Origin: CAYOSF01 sp964406605
GTDB taxonomy: Bacteria > Chloroflexota > Dehalococcoidia > DSTF01 > RBG-16-68-14
NCBI GenBank assembly: GCA_964406605.1
Contig: CAYOSF010000001.1
Location: 406,989 to 470,988 of the forward strand
Direction of reading: 5' to 3'
DNA: 64,000 bases
Every line of letters starts with the position of its first letter. Within the stretch, counting starts at the first letter, position 1. A program made the translations under genes and the position numbers. Positions 45,068 through 51,279 of this stretch are shown piece by piece. The notes under the pieces are model-generated. The model worked only from the letters and a program-made list of their open reading frames with translations. It did no database searches and was not told where the DNA came from.

Positions 45068-45859
45068 TTACACTCCATCTCTGCCTCCCGTCCGGCGCTT
45101 CAGGATCTGGACGAACAAGGCACCTCTAGTCTTGGCAACCTTGCACTCTCGGGCCATCTCCTTCACCAGTCCGAGGGCTTCGAAGATGATGTGCGGCGGG
45201 TACTGCTCAGCAACCCGCCGGTAGCAGCCGAGGCTGTGCTCGTCATGAAGAACTCTGAGCATCTCCTGTGCCAAGTGCTCCCTCTTGGCCCTGTCCGGGG
45301 AGGCAGTCCTTCGGCCGCGGCCGAGTGAGGCTACCCTCTCCCTCACGGCATCACTGATAGGGGCGCGGCCGTGCTCTCCTACTCCCGAATGGTTTTCAAA
45401 TCGCGTTAACGAGTTTCGACTTTCTTGTTCTTTGTCTTCTTGTAGTAGCGGGCGGACATTTCCGTCCGGGGTGGGGCGGACACTGTTGTCCTCCCTCTCT
45501 CCCCCGCCGAACGTCTCAAAGTACCGCTGGGTCTCGACAGGCGATGGGTCCTCGATGATCAGGAGGCTCGGCTTCCCAGGCCGCTCCTGGCGGCTGATCA
45601 GCCTCGCCTGTTCGAGCTGGACGAGGTGGCGGCGGATGGTTCGCTCGTCCACTCCTCTGATGTCGGCCAGCCGGGCGAGGCTGGGGTACGCGAAGCCTTT
45701 CCGAACGCCGGCTCCGTCGCCCCAGTCGAAGCTGTCGATGACCTGGTACGTGAGCTTGGCGCCGTCCGGCAAGTGTTTGTAGCCGAACAAGAGCACGTTG
45801 GACGTGATCGTGTAGTGATGCCGCAGCCGATTGCGGCGGCGGATAGTCAGGTCCTCCAT
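45068..45859 (-). CDS. winged-helix DNA-binding protein, probable replication initiator-like
   Basis: A 263-residue protein. Residues ~25-110 form a helix-turn-helix/winged-helix domain of the type seen in plasmid and phage replication proteins (HLPDGAKLTYQVIDSFDW, YPSLARLADIRGVDERTIRRHLVQLEQARLI). The middle is charged and disordered-looking, and the C-terminal ~70 residues are helical. The adjacent region upstream (45860-46017) carries G-rich direct repeats inside an inverted repeat, and an RHH-like gene precedes that, the usual layout of a replication/partition module. Initiator function is inferred from fold and context. Confidence 0.6.
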   Translation of the reverse strand: MEDLTIRRRNRLRHHYTITSNVLLFGYKHLPDGAKLTYQVIDSFDWGDGAGVRKGFAYPSLARLADIRGVDERTIRRHLVQLEQARLISRQERPGKPSLLIIEDPSPVETQRYFETFGGGEREDNSVRPTPDGNVRPLLQEDKEQESRNSLTRFENHSGVGEHGRAPISDAVRERVASLGRGRRTASPDRAKREHLAQEMLRVLHDEHSLGCYRRVAEQYPPHIIFEALGLVKEMARECKVAKTRGALFVQILKRRTGGRDGV

Positions 45860-45889
45860 ATGCCCATCGTCTCAGAGGTGTCAACGACA

Positions 45890-45991
45890 ATGGGAGCGTG
45901 GTTGGGTGGACGGGTGGTCGGGGCAATGGGTGGATGGGCGGACGCACTGTTGGCTGGGTGGATGGGTGGGTGGACGCAACAATGCTCCCAT
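45890..45991 (+). repeat. G-rich degenerate tandem repeats bounded by an 8-bp inverted repeat
   Basis: ATGGGAGC (45890-45897) and GCTCCCAT (45984-45991) flank repeated GGGTGG units. The stretch 45904-45930 contains four G-runs with loops of 4-5 nt (canonical G-quadruplex pattern), and TGGGTGGATGGG...GGACGCA occurs twice (45927-45946 and 45955-45978). It lies immediately upstream of the Rep-like gene. Confidence 0.7.
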
Positions 45992-46017
45992 GCACCCGTG
46001 AGTGTGGATGGGATGGT

Positions 46018-46371
46018 CTACTTCTTGAGGCGTGAGATGGCGTCGACGAGCGGGTTGCGCTTTGGGTTCGCGCTGCACGCGTCTCTGAGGTGCTGGAGAG
46101 CCACCCGAAGCACCGTGTTCTGGGAGACCTTGCCACCGAGTCGTTCCGTGAGGTTGTAGGCCTGGCGCCGCAGCCAGCGCAGCTCGTCCTCCGTGAACCG
46201 ATAGTTTTGGCTGATATAGGGAGTCGTGCTGAGGTCTTCGCGCGGCTTGCTGGCTTGCGCTTTGTTCTTAGTATGTGGCTCCGCCTCCTGCCGGGGACGT
46301 GTGGTAGGTGCCCTGGCGCGCTGTGCCTTATCGGACGCATCCATGAGCTGGGTGAACATGCCCTTAGCCAC
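46018..46371 (-). CDS. small basic protein with predicted RHH/helical DNA-binding C-terminal domain
   Basis: A 117-residue protein: a low-complexity basic N terminus (residues 1-50), then a compact helical domain RFTEDELRWLRRQAYNL...VSQNTVLRVALQHLRD that resembles ribbon-helix-helix or ParB-C-terminal-like plasmid partition proteins. It starts at a GTG preceded by GGAGGAGGT, and overlaps the end of the ExeA-like ATPase gene by 8 bp, so the two are translationally coupled. A partition or transposition-accessory role is an inference. Confidence 0.6.
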   Translation of the reverse strand: MAKGMFTQLMDASDKAQRARAPTTRPRQEAEPHTKNKAQASKPREDLSTTPYISQNYRFTEDELRWLRRQAYNLTERLGGKVSQNTVLRVALQHLRDACSANPKRNPLVDAISRLKK

Positions 46372-47194
46372 GGTGCACCTCCTCCGGCTCTCGTTGTGCG
46401 AGGCCGAGCTCTTCGGCGACGTGGGCGAGCAGGCGGTCGTCGATCTTCTTGAGACGTTTGTTGTAGGCGGCGAGCAGCGCCATGTCGCACAGGCGGCAGA
46501 CCTCGCGGGGGAGACCGACCGAGCGTCGGTAGATCTCGGCCACGGCCTTCGGTGTGAAGGGATGCCGACGGCCTCCGGCGGTCCGGAAGCGCCAGGCGAT
46601 CATGTCGGTCGTGTCCTCGGCGCTCAGCGCGGCTAGGGCGCTAGGGAACATGCGGCTCTGAAGTTCGGGGTACTTGTCGATGTTCGTGGCGAGTTCGTAC
46701 TGACCGAAGAGGAGGATCTGGAGTAGCTTCTGCGTGTTGGTCTCGTAGTTAAGCAGGAACTTCACGAGTTCGAGGATGTCGCGGCGCAGGTGCTGCGCTT
46801 CGTCGACAAGGAGGACCGGCGTGCGGCCGGCATCGTACTCCTCGATGAGATACCCACTGAAGTTCGATAGCGAGCGGTCGTACGCGCGGGCCGTCTTCAC
46901 GCCGTATTCGTCCATGATCGTTCGCAGGAAGGCATTGGGCGACCTGAGGTTCGGGCTGAGGAGCAGAGCGACGCGGTACGCCGGGTCATCGGCGAGTTCC
47001 TGGTACATCCGGCGGGCGATCGAGGTCTTACCCGAGCCTATCGGGCCGAACACGTACACCGGGCCGACCTTGTTGGTGATCATGTACTGGCACTTCGAGA
47101 GCACCTCACGGTGCTGGGGCGCCAGGTACAGGAACCGCGGGTCGGGCGAGATTCGGAACGGTTTCTCTTTCAGTCCAAAGAATGCTTCGTACAT
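46364..47194 (-). CDS. ExeA/TniB-type AAA+ ATPase
   Basis: A 276-residue AAA+ protein with the diagnostic N terminus MYEAFFGLKEKPFRISPDP, shared by GspA/ExeA and by transposon ATPases. Walker A is GPIGSGKTS, and Walker B is VLLVDEAQHL. No peptidoglycan-binding domain or membrane helix is present, so a transposition or partition role (TniB/IstB-like target selector) is more likely than type II secretion. The ATG at 47194 fits the family start. Upstream are a TTGACA/TATAAT-like promoter and 30-bp spaced repeats that resemble transposase-binding sites. No transposase gene is nearby. Confidence 0.75.
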   Translation of the reverse strand: MYEAFFGLKEKPFRISPDPRFLYLAPQHREVLSKCQYMITNKVGPVYVFGPIGSGKTSIARRMYQELADDPAYRVALLLSPNLRSPNAFLRTIMDEYGVKTARAYDRSLSNFSGYLIEEYDAGRTPVLLVDEAQHLRRDILELVKFLLNYETNTQKLLQILLFGQYELATNIDKYPELQSRMFPSALAALSAEDTTDMIAWRFRTAGGRRHPFTPKAVAEIYRRSVGLPREVCRLCDMALLAAYNKRLKKIDDRLLAHVAEELGLAQREPEEVHRG

Positions 47195-47202
47195 AGGCCG
47201 CC

Positions 47203-47302
47203 GCTGACATGGAGCACTTTCGTCCATTATAAGCAGAAATGGATCACTTTTGTCAACAGTTAAAGCAATTGGCCTAACTTCGGGTGTTCGCCGCAGAAAT
47301 GG
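47203..47302. repeat. imperfect direct repeats at 30-bp period upstream of the ExeA-like gene
   Basis: Two clear copies: 47203-47224 (GCTGACATGGAGCACTTTCG...) and 47233-47254 (GCAGAAATGGATCACTTTTG...), matching at about 17 of 22 positions. GCAGAAATGG recurs at 47293-47302, exactly 60 bp from the second copy; the intermediate 30-bp position carries a poor match. Such arrays are typical of transposon ends bound by TniA/TnsB-like transposases. Confidence 0.65.
47226..47256 (-). promoter_or_regulatory. promoter for the ExeA-like operon
   Basis: On the minus strand a perfect -35 TTGACA (47256-47251) and a perfect -10 TATAAT (47231-47226) are separated by 19 bp, longer than the optimal 17. It lies 32 bp upstream of the ATG at 47194 and inside the repeat array, so binding to the repeats would affect transcription. 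Confidence 0.65.
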
Positions 47303-47368
47303 CAAATGACCGTACGGGCGAGTGTGTTGGCTTGCCACGGTCTTTCGTCGTGTGCTAGGCTGATTTGA

Positions 47369-47391
47369 GATAAGGCGGTAGGTGCCTTATC
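47369..47391. promoter_or_regulatory. inverted repeat upstream of the DUF2188 gene
   Basis: GATAAGGC (47369-47376) and GCCTTATC (47384-47391), a perfect 8-bp inverted repeat with 7-nt spacer, 20 bp upstream of the start at 47411. It may be an operator or a leader hairpin. Confidence 0.55.
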
Positions 47392-47410
47392 GATTTCCTC
47401 TGGAGCCAGA

Positions 47411-47656
47411 ATGATGAGCAGAAGACAGAGACACGTCGTTCGAGATGGCGACGTTTGGAGCGTGAAAAAGCCCGGCTCAGATCGGGCCAGTTCGCGGCAT
47501 CGTACTCAAGCTGAAGCAGAGGCCGCAGCCAAGCGGATCATGAGGAATCAGGGCGGAGGCGAGGTTGTAATCCACGGGCAGGACGGTCGTATCCGCGACT
47601 CGGATACGGTGCCTCCCGGCCGGGATCCGCATCCGCCACGGGACACGAAGCACTAG
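47411..47656 (+). CDS. DUF2188-domain small protein
   Basis: An 81-residue protein with the DUF2188 pattern: HVVRDGDVWSVKKPGSDRAS, a helix TQAEAEAAAKRIMRNQGG, and GEVVIHGQDGRIRDSDT. The domain is small, widespread and of unknown function, often on mobile elements and in stress contexts. Two adjacent ATGs (47411, 47414) are available, with CTGGAG upstream. It is followed after 17 bp by a 51-residue zinc-ribbon gene with a perfect Shine-Dalgarno. Confidence 0.8.
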   Translation: MMSRRQRHVVRDGDVWSVKKPGSDRASSRHRTQAEAEAAAKRIMRNQGGGEVVIHGQDGRIRDSDTVPPGRDPHPPRDTKH

Positions 47657-47673
47657 GCGGAAAGGAGGCTGAG

Positions 47674-47829
47674 ATGGCCTATTCAATCGGCGAGAAACCT
47701 GGAGTTGGGCGGTATTGTTGTACGACGCCCGGTTGCGACTGGAGTGTCCGGCTGGACGATCCCGATGATGTGCTCCCTCCGTGCGGGAAGTGTGGGGCTG
47801 GACAGAAGACAACGTACGAGAGGTGCTAG
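47674..47829 (+). CDS. 51-residue zinc-ribbon-like protein
   Basis: A small gene with AAAGGAGG 7 bp before its ATG. The protein (MAYSIGEKPGVGRY...) has six cysteines: a Cys-Cys pair at 15-16, Cys21, the CGKC pair at 37 and 40, and the C-terminal Cys51. This is a probable treble-clef or zinc-ribbon fold. It is co-transcribed with the DUF2188 gene 17 bp upstream. A perfect 9-bp hairpin follows 5 bp after the stop. Function unknown; zinc binding is inferred from the Cys pattern. Confidence 0.72.
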   Translation: MAYSIGEKPGVGRYCCTTPGCDWSVRLDDPDDVLPPCGKCGAGQKTTYERC

Positions 47830-47833
47830 TGCG

Positions 47834-47858
47834 AGGGGCAGATGGAGAATCTGCCCCT
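47834..47858. terminator. bidirectional terminator hairpin
   Basis: AGGGGCAGA (47834-47842) / TCTGCCCCT (47850-47858), a perfect 9-bp stem with a 7-nt loop between the zinc-ribbon gene (plus) and the gene ending at 47857 (minus), whose stop codon lies at the base of the stem. Confidence 0.7.
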
Positions 47859-48177
47859 ATGGTTGCCGGCTGCGGCGTTCCCAGAAGGCACCGGGGATCT
47901 TGCCTCGGGCTCGACGGTCGAAGAGAGCGCGGATGACGTCCGTCGATAGCTCTGCTGTCTGACCGCGAGTGCATGACCGCTCGAACATCTCGCGCACAGG
48001 CGTGAACAACTGTCCCTCGCCGAGCACCACCACGTACGGCACGGTGTTCACCTGGATGCGGTAGACGCTCGCGTCGATATCGAGGCCGAAGATCAGGTCA
48101 CGGCACAACTCGTAGGCCTCGCCGGCCACCTGCATGGCGCGGTATTGAAACGCCAGCAGCCATCTACCCTCCTCCAT
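47857..48177 (-). CDS. hypothetical protein
   Basis: A 106-residue soluble protein (MEEGRWLLAFQYRAMQVAGE...) with one predicted helical N-terminal segment and a beta-rich centre (YRIQVNTVPYVVVLGEGQLF). The ATG at 48177 has AAGGAGAAAG upstream, which makes the shorter start preferable to the longer open frame. I do not recognise a family. It lies downstream of the 57-residue gene at 48481, separated by a hairpin at 48296-48325. Confidence 0.6.
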   Translation of the reverse strand: MEEGRWLLAFQYRAMQVAGEAYELCRDLIFGLDIDASVYRIQVNTVPYVVVLGEGQLFTPVREMFERSCTRGQTAELSTDVIRALFDRRARGKIPGAFWERRSRQP

Positions 48178-48295
48178 CGCTTTCTCCTTCCTTCGGGTAG
48201 TGGCGCCGATTGTACTACGGGCCCCGACGGTGGCATGCGGCTTTGCGTGACAGGGCAGGAAGAAGTGGTGATTGACAAGGACAGCCCGCCAGGAC

Positions 48296-48325
48296 GGTGA
48301 GAGGGACCTACTGGCCCCTCTCACC
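48296..48325 (-). terminator. hairpin with the upstream gene's stop codon in its loop
   Basis: GGTGAGAGGG (48296-48305) / CCCTCTCACC (48316-48325), a perfect 10-bp stem; the 10-nt loop contains the stop codon (48308-48310) of the minus-strand 57-residue gene. No long T-run follows. Confidence 0.6.
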
Positions 48326-48481
48326 CTTCGGGCGCACCAGCGGTCGCAGTTCGTAGATGACCTGGCGGGCCTTCGCGCACGCCTTGTCGAGCTCGTCGAT
48401 GGCCTCGGAAAGCTCCTGCTTCCACTGTGCCCAGGACTTGCCGTCCCCGCCCCGACCTTGCTGGTGACGTTGTTCCGGCAT
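48308..48481 (-). CDS. 57-residue helical protein, paralogous to the one at 60064
   Basis: I place the start at the ATG at 48481, preceded by GAGGAGGTGAG. The C-terminal 40 residues (WAQWKQELSEAIDELDKACAKARQVIYELRP) are an amphipathic helix that aligns with the 55-residue protein at 60064-60231 (WTRQQYLQSLDAHIEQIDRA...): Trp, Leu, Asp-Lys/Arg-Ala-Cys and Arg-x-Val positions coincide. Two such genes in one element, each with a strong ribosome-binding site, argue for a real small protein family. Function unknown; a short coiled-coil or regulatory role is possible. Confidence 0.65.
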   Translation of the reverse strand: MPEQRHQQGRGGDGKSWAQWKQELSEAIDELDKACAKARQVIYELRPLVRPKGERGQ

Positions 48482-48763
48482 CTGACTCACCTCCTCTCCG
48501 GCCCCAGAATGGAAAGGGCGCTGTGCTTCATGCACATCGCGTACGAGGAAGCGGAGAAACGGGGTGAATTCCCGCACAGGGCGAGCCCGACTGGTCGGGG
48601 GAGTTCATCTCGACCCTTGCGGGAAGAGGGGAGAGATCCCCTCGGGAGGAGCGGGCCGGAGACGGACAAATGGGAGGAGTCCTTCAGGAGGGAGGCCGTT
48701 TACGGTTGCCGGGACGCGGAGTTGACAGGGGGTGATACGATCTCAAGACAGCTAGGAGGTGGC

Positions 48764-49027
48764 GTGACGATTGAGAAACCACGAGTAGAACAGTGTGAGC
48801 GGCTGAAGTGCCCGAAATGCGGGACAAGCGACCTATTTTGGCGAAGGGTGCCGGTTCGGCTGGAGGTCGTGCGGCACCGGAGTGGTGGCAACGAGTACAG
48901 GGCGTGGTCGTACGACGAAGTAGACGGGGAGATGAGGGTGGAGTGCGGCGGGTGCGGGCGGCGCGTGGGGCTGACGGACCTAGCGCGGGTGACGTGGGGA
49001 AGGGAGAGAGCCCGTAGGGCGGGCTAG
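48764..49027 (+). CDS. zinc-ribbon protein
   Basis: An 87-residue protein starting at GTG with GGAGGT upstream (48755-48760). CPKC near residue 16-19 and CGGC near 64-67 form a four-Cys zinc ribbon; between them lies a basic strand-rich segment. The frame is open further upstream, but the extension lacks a ribosome-binding site. Its stop shares the CTAG palindrome (49024-49027) with the convergent gene. The fold suggests DNA/RNA or protein binding; the partner is unknown. Confidence 0.65.
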   Translation: MTIEKPRVEQCERLKCPKCGTSDLFWRRVPVRLEVVRHRSGGNEYRAWSYDEVDGEMRVECGGCGRRVGLTDLARVTWGRERARRAG

Positions 49028-49311
49028 GGCCTGCGAGGCGGAAGATGGGCGGTCTTCGCTTCGAGCTTCTCGATCCGTCGGGAGTGCTCGTCGAGCCGGT
49101 CGGTCTGACGGGAAACGTGGCGCTCGATGCGCTCGAGCTGCTCACCGTCGTCCTTGAGGGTGCGTTCGAGCCCGAAGAGGCGGTCGTCGACGCGGGCGAG
49201 ATGACCGGCCACGAGGTCGAGACGGTTGTTGACGGCGCCCAGCTCTCTCCTGATGGGTGAGAGCTTCTTGTCGAGGAGCTTTCCAAGCTGTCTGAGAGTG
49301 TCGTCCGCCAT
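49024..49311 (-). CDS. coiled-coil protein
   Basis: A 95-residue highly charged protein with heptad-like spacing over nearly its whole length (LVAGHLARVDDRLFGLERTL, LERIERHVSRQTDRLDE). It resembles the short coiled-coil proteins common on phages and ICEs. No membrane segment is visible. A Shine-Dalgarno is weak. Function unknown. Confidence 0.55.
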   Translation of the reverse strand: MADDTLRQLGKLLDKKLSPIRRELGAVNNRLDLVAGHLARVDDRLFGLERTLKDDGEQLERIERHVSRQTDRLDEHSRRIEKLEAKTAHLPPRRP

Positions 49312-49367
49312 AATGGTAGGTGTGATTATGAGTTACAGAGGGCCCGTTGTCAAGACGGCAGATTCGA

Positions 49368-49398
49368 GCCCATAGCGCGAGATATGGCGGCTATGGGC
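49368..49398. repeat. inverted copies of the GCCCATAG motif, left of the ATPase/PIN cluster
   Basis: GCCCATAG (49368-49375) and CTATGGGC (49391-49398), a perfect 8-bp inverted repeat with 15-bp spacer. The same motif recurs at 53401, 53521, 53571, 53661, 53720 and 54676 on the other side of the gene cluster. Placed ~110 bp beyond the end of the ATPase gene. Confidence 0.7.
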
Positions 49399-49507
49399 CG
49401 GATGGGTTTCTCACGACAGACGGCGATTGAGGCTGGCCTGAGGCTAGGAGGTCGCGTCGACCTTTGCATATTGTGCGACGCTTGGCGAGGCGGCGATCTG
49501 GAGCGCT

Positions 49508-50653
49508 CTAGGTAAGCTCATGCTCGAGCTGGTCCTTCGAGAGTGAATCGACGAAGGGCAGACCCAATGGGGGCTTCGCTCCTTGCTGGTCGGCGATCGA
49601 GAGTGCGTTGTGCACAACCTTGTTGATTTCTCGGGGTGTTCGTTCTGGAAGCTCTTGGAGTAGCTTGCGAAGGGCGGGCTGGGCAAACGGGAAGTAATCC
49701 TCGCCACGATAGTGTTCCGGCCGCTCCTGGCGAAAGAGGTCGCGGACGTAGTCTACCGCTTCCTCGAGTGTTGGTTGACTGAAGCAAACGTCATGCGTGG
49801 CGCGGCTAATGAGCGCCTTGCCGAGAATCTGTTCGATGTATGACAGTTCAGGCTCAGCTAGTGTGAAATTGAGGAAGATGGTCAAGAAGTGCGGGACGCG
49901 GTCAATTAGCTCACGGAGGCCCTGGGAAAGCGGTGTGTACTCGCGAGCGCGGAAGAGAGACAAGTGCTCGCCTTCGTCGAGCCAGATGACGATTCTTCGG
50001 TGATGTGTCAGGGCAAGGTCAGTACTGAGGCCAACCATGACGTTGAGTAGGGCCGCAAGGACCCGGAAGCGGTCGCGCATGCTGGAAATGGTCCGAGCCA
50101 GGCCGAGCGTCAAGGCCTTGGCGCTGGTTAGAGAACCGAGGAAGTAGGCGTTAAGGAGAAGCTGGTCGGAATCGTCATCGCTCAGGAGGAAAAGGGCCTT
50201 GGCCAGCTCATGGCTCTCTGAGAGTGCGTCAAGCTGGGTGCGCACAGATTCGTCGCCCAGCGCGGACCGAGCCTGCTTGATGAGCTGGCGCGCTCGGTCG
50301 AGACCCGCGACTTCTACTACGTCCCGATAGAGTTGGTCTACGGCGCCGGACGGTTCGTTGGGCATCAGCACGTAGAGGGAAAGCACTTCGGCGATCGTCG
50401 AAACCTTGGGCCTCGGCCAGTGGGCGAGCTCTCGAAAATACAAGGACGCGTGGGTCTTGCCAGCGCCGTATGGACCCCAGTTAAGGACGAATTGGGTGCG
50501 GGTGGTTGTTCGGGCCTCCGTCAGAATGGTTAGGAGGTTGGACTTCAAGCCTTGCATTCCGGCCCACCGTGCATCCTGAGGGGAACGAGGTGGTACCACG
50601 GCAGGGAGGCTTGTTAGGCTGAACCTAGCGGCGATGCTCTGTTGATCGGGCAT
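49508..50653 (-). CDS. P-loop ATPase of a candidate three-gene defence-like operon
   Basis: A 381-residue AAA-type ATPase. Walker A is GPYGAGKTH (60-68, Lys66), and Walker B is RIVIWLDEGEH (Asp226, Glu227). The C terminus has helical lid-like segments ending in TPREINKVVHNAL, typical of ATPase lid domains in Cdc6- or TniB-like proteins. It starts with ATG after GGAGGG, 11 bp downstream of the PIN-like gene. A phage-defence ATPase that powers or controls the adjacent nuclease is a reasonable hypothesis, but I do not recognise the family. Confidence 0.72.
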   Translation of the reverse strand: MPDQQSIAARFSLTSLPAVVPPRSPQDARWAGMQGLKSNLLTILTEARTTTRTQFVLNWGPYGAGKTHASLYFRELAHWPRPKVSTIAEVLSLYVLMPNEPSGAVDQLYRDVVEVAGLDRARQLIKQARSALGDESVRTQLDALSESHELAKALFLLSDDDSDQLLLNAYFLGSLTSAKALTLGLARTISSMRDRFRVLAALLNVMVGLSTDLALTHHRRIVIWLDEGEHLSLFRAREYTPLSQGLRELIDRVPHFLTIFLNFTLAEPELSYIEQILGKALISRATHDVCFSQPTLEEAVDYVRDLFRQERPEHYRGEDYFPFAQPALRKLLQELPERTPREINKVVHNALSIADQQGAKPPLGLPFVDSLSKDQLEHELT

Positions 50654-50664
50654 GAGGATCCCTC

Positions 50665-51276
50665 CTATCTCAGATGCTGTAGAAGGCCGAAGGCGCCATC
50701 AAGCGATCGTTGGTAACGGGCGTGCAAGCCGGTCCATCGATCTTGGTGAGAGTCGTGGGATGCCATTGAGTGAACGTCGCGCAAGGCCGCCTTGGCGTCG
50801 TCCAGGGTGATACGATCATGGTGGCGGATGTATGTGTAGAGGATGACGTCATGGGATCGCCAGCGAATGGAGGTTCCGTTGAGCTCAGGTCGTTGGCACG
50901 CGAACTGGAGCGCGTTCTCGTCGTCGGTGAGCAGTACGACTATGCCACATGAGGGGCGCCCAACAACGAGAGCGAGGCCGAGACGCAAGTTGGCAAGCTC
51001 TCCCGGGTGTAGGCCGTTGTGTTGGATGCCTGCGTTGTCTAGAGCGCGTTCGTATGATTTCAGGTCAATGGCTAGGGCGTGTCTTCGGACCCATCGCTTA
51101 ATCGGGCTCCTAACTGGGCTCGCCGCTGCGCCCACTTCGCGGGCGACCTCGTTACTCACGTGAAGGTCAAAGTCATCGCAAAGCCAGAGCCACGAATCGC
51201 GTCTTGCAAGCTGAACACTTGACAAGAACTGTATGGAGTTGCTGTCAGCGATGCAGGTCGCGGGACGTGTTGCCAC
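50665..51276 (-). CDS. PIN-like nuclease domain protein
   Basis: A 203-residue protein with the acidic-residue order of a PIN fold: Asp11 in CIADSNSIQFL, Glu43 in SNEVAREV, Glu93 in HPGELANLRLG, and Asp118/119 in LLTDDENAL. These four clusters would bind Mg2+ in a metal-dependent ribonuclease. It is longer than toxin PIN proteins (~130 residues), with a ~70-residue C-terminal helical extension. No antitoxin-like gene is adjacent. It starts at a GTG only 3 bp after the stop of the 350-residue gene and ends 11 bp before the ATPase start. Confidence 0.68.
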   Translation of the reverse strand: MATRPATCIADSNSIQFLSSVQLARRDSWLWLCDDFDLHVSNEVAREVGAAASPVRSPIKRWVRRHALAIDLKSYERALDNAGIQHNGLHPGELANLRLGLALVVGRPSCGIVVLLTDDENALQFACQRPELNGTSIRWRSHDVILYTYIRHHDRITLDDAKAALRDVHSMASHDSHQDRWTGLHARYQRSLDGAFGLLQHLR

Positions 51277-51279
51277 TGC

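Noticed and set aside
48272..48763. Upstream extension of the zinc-ribbon gene at 48764
   Set aside because: The frame is open, but composition changes and the only good ribosome-binding site (GGAGGT) is at the GTG at 48764.
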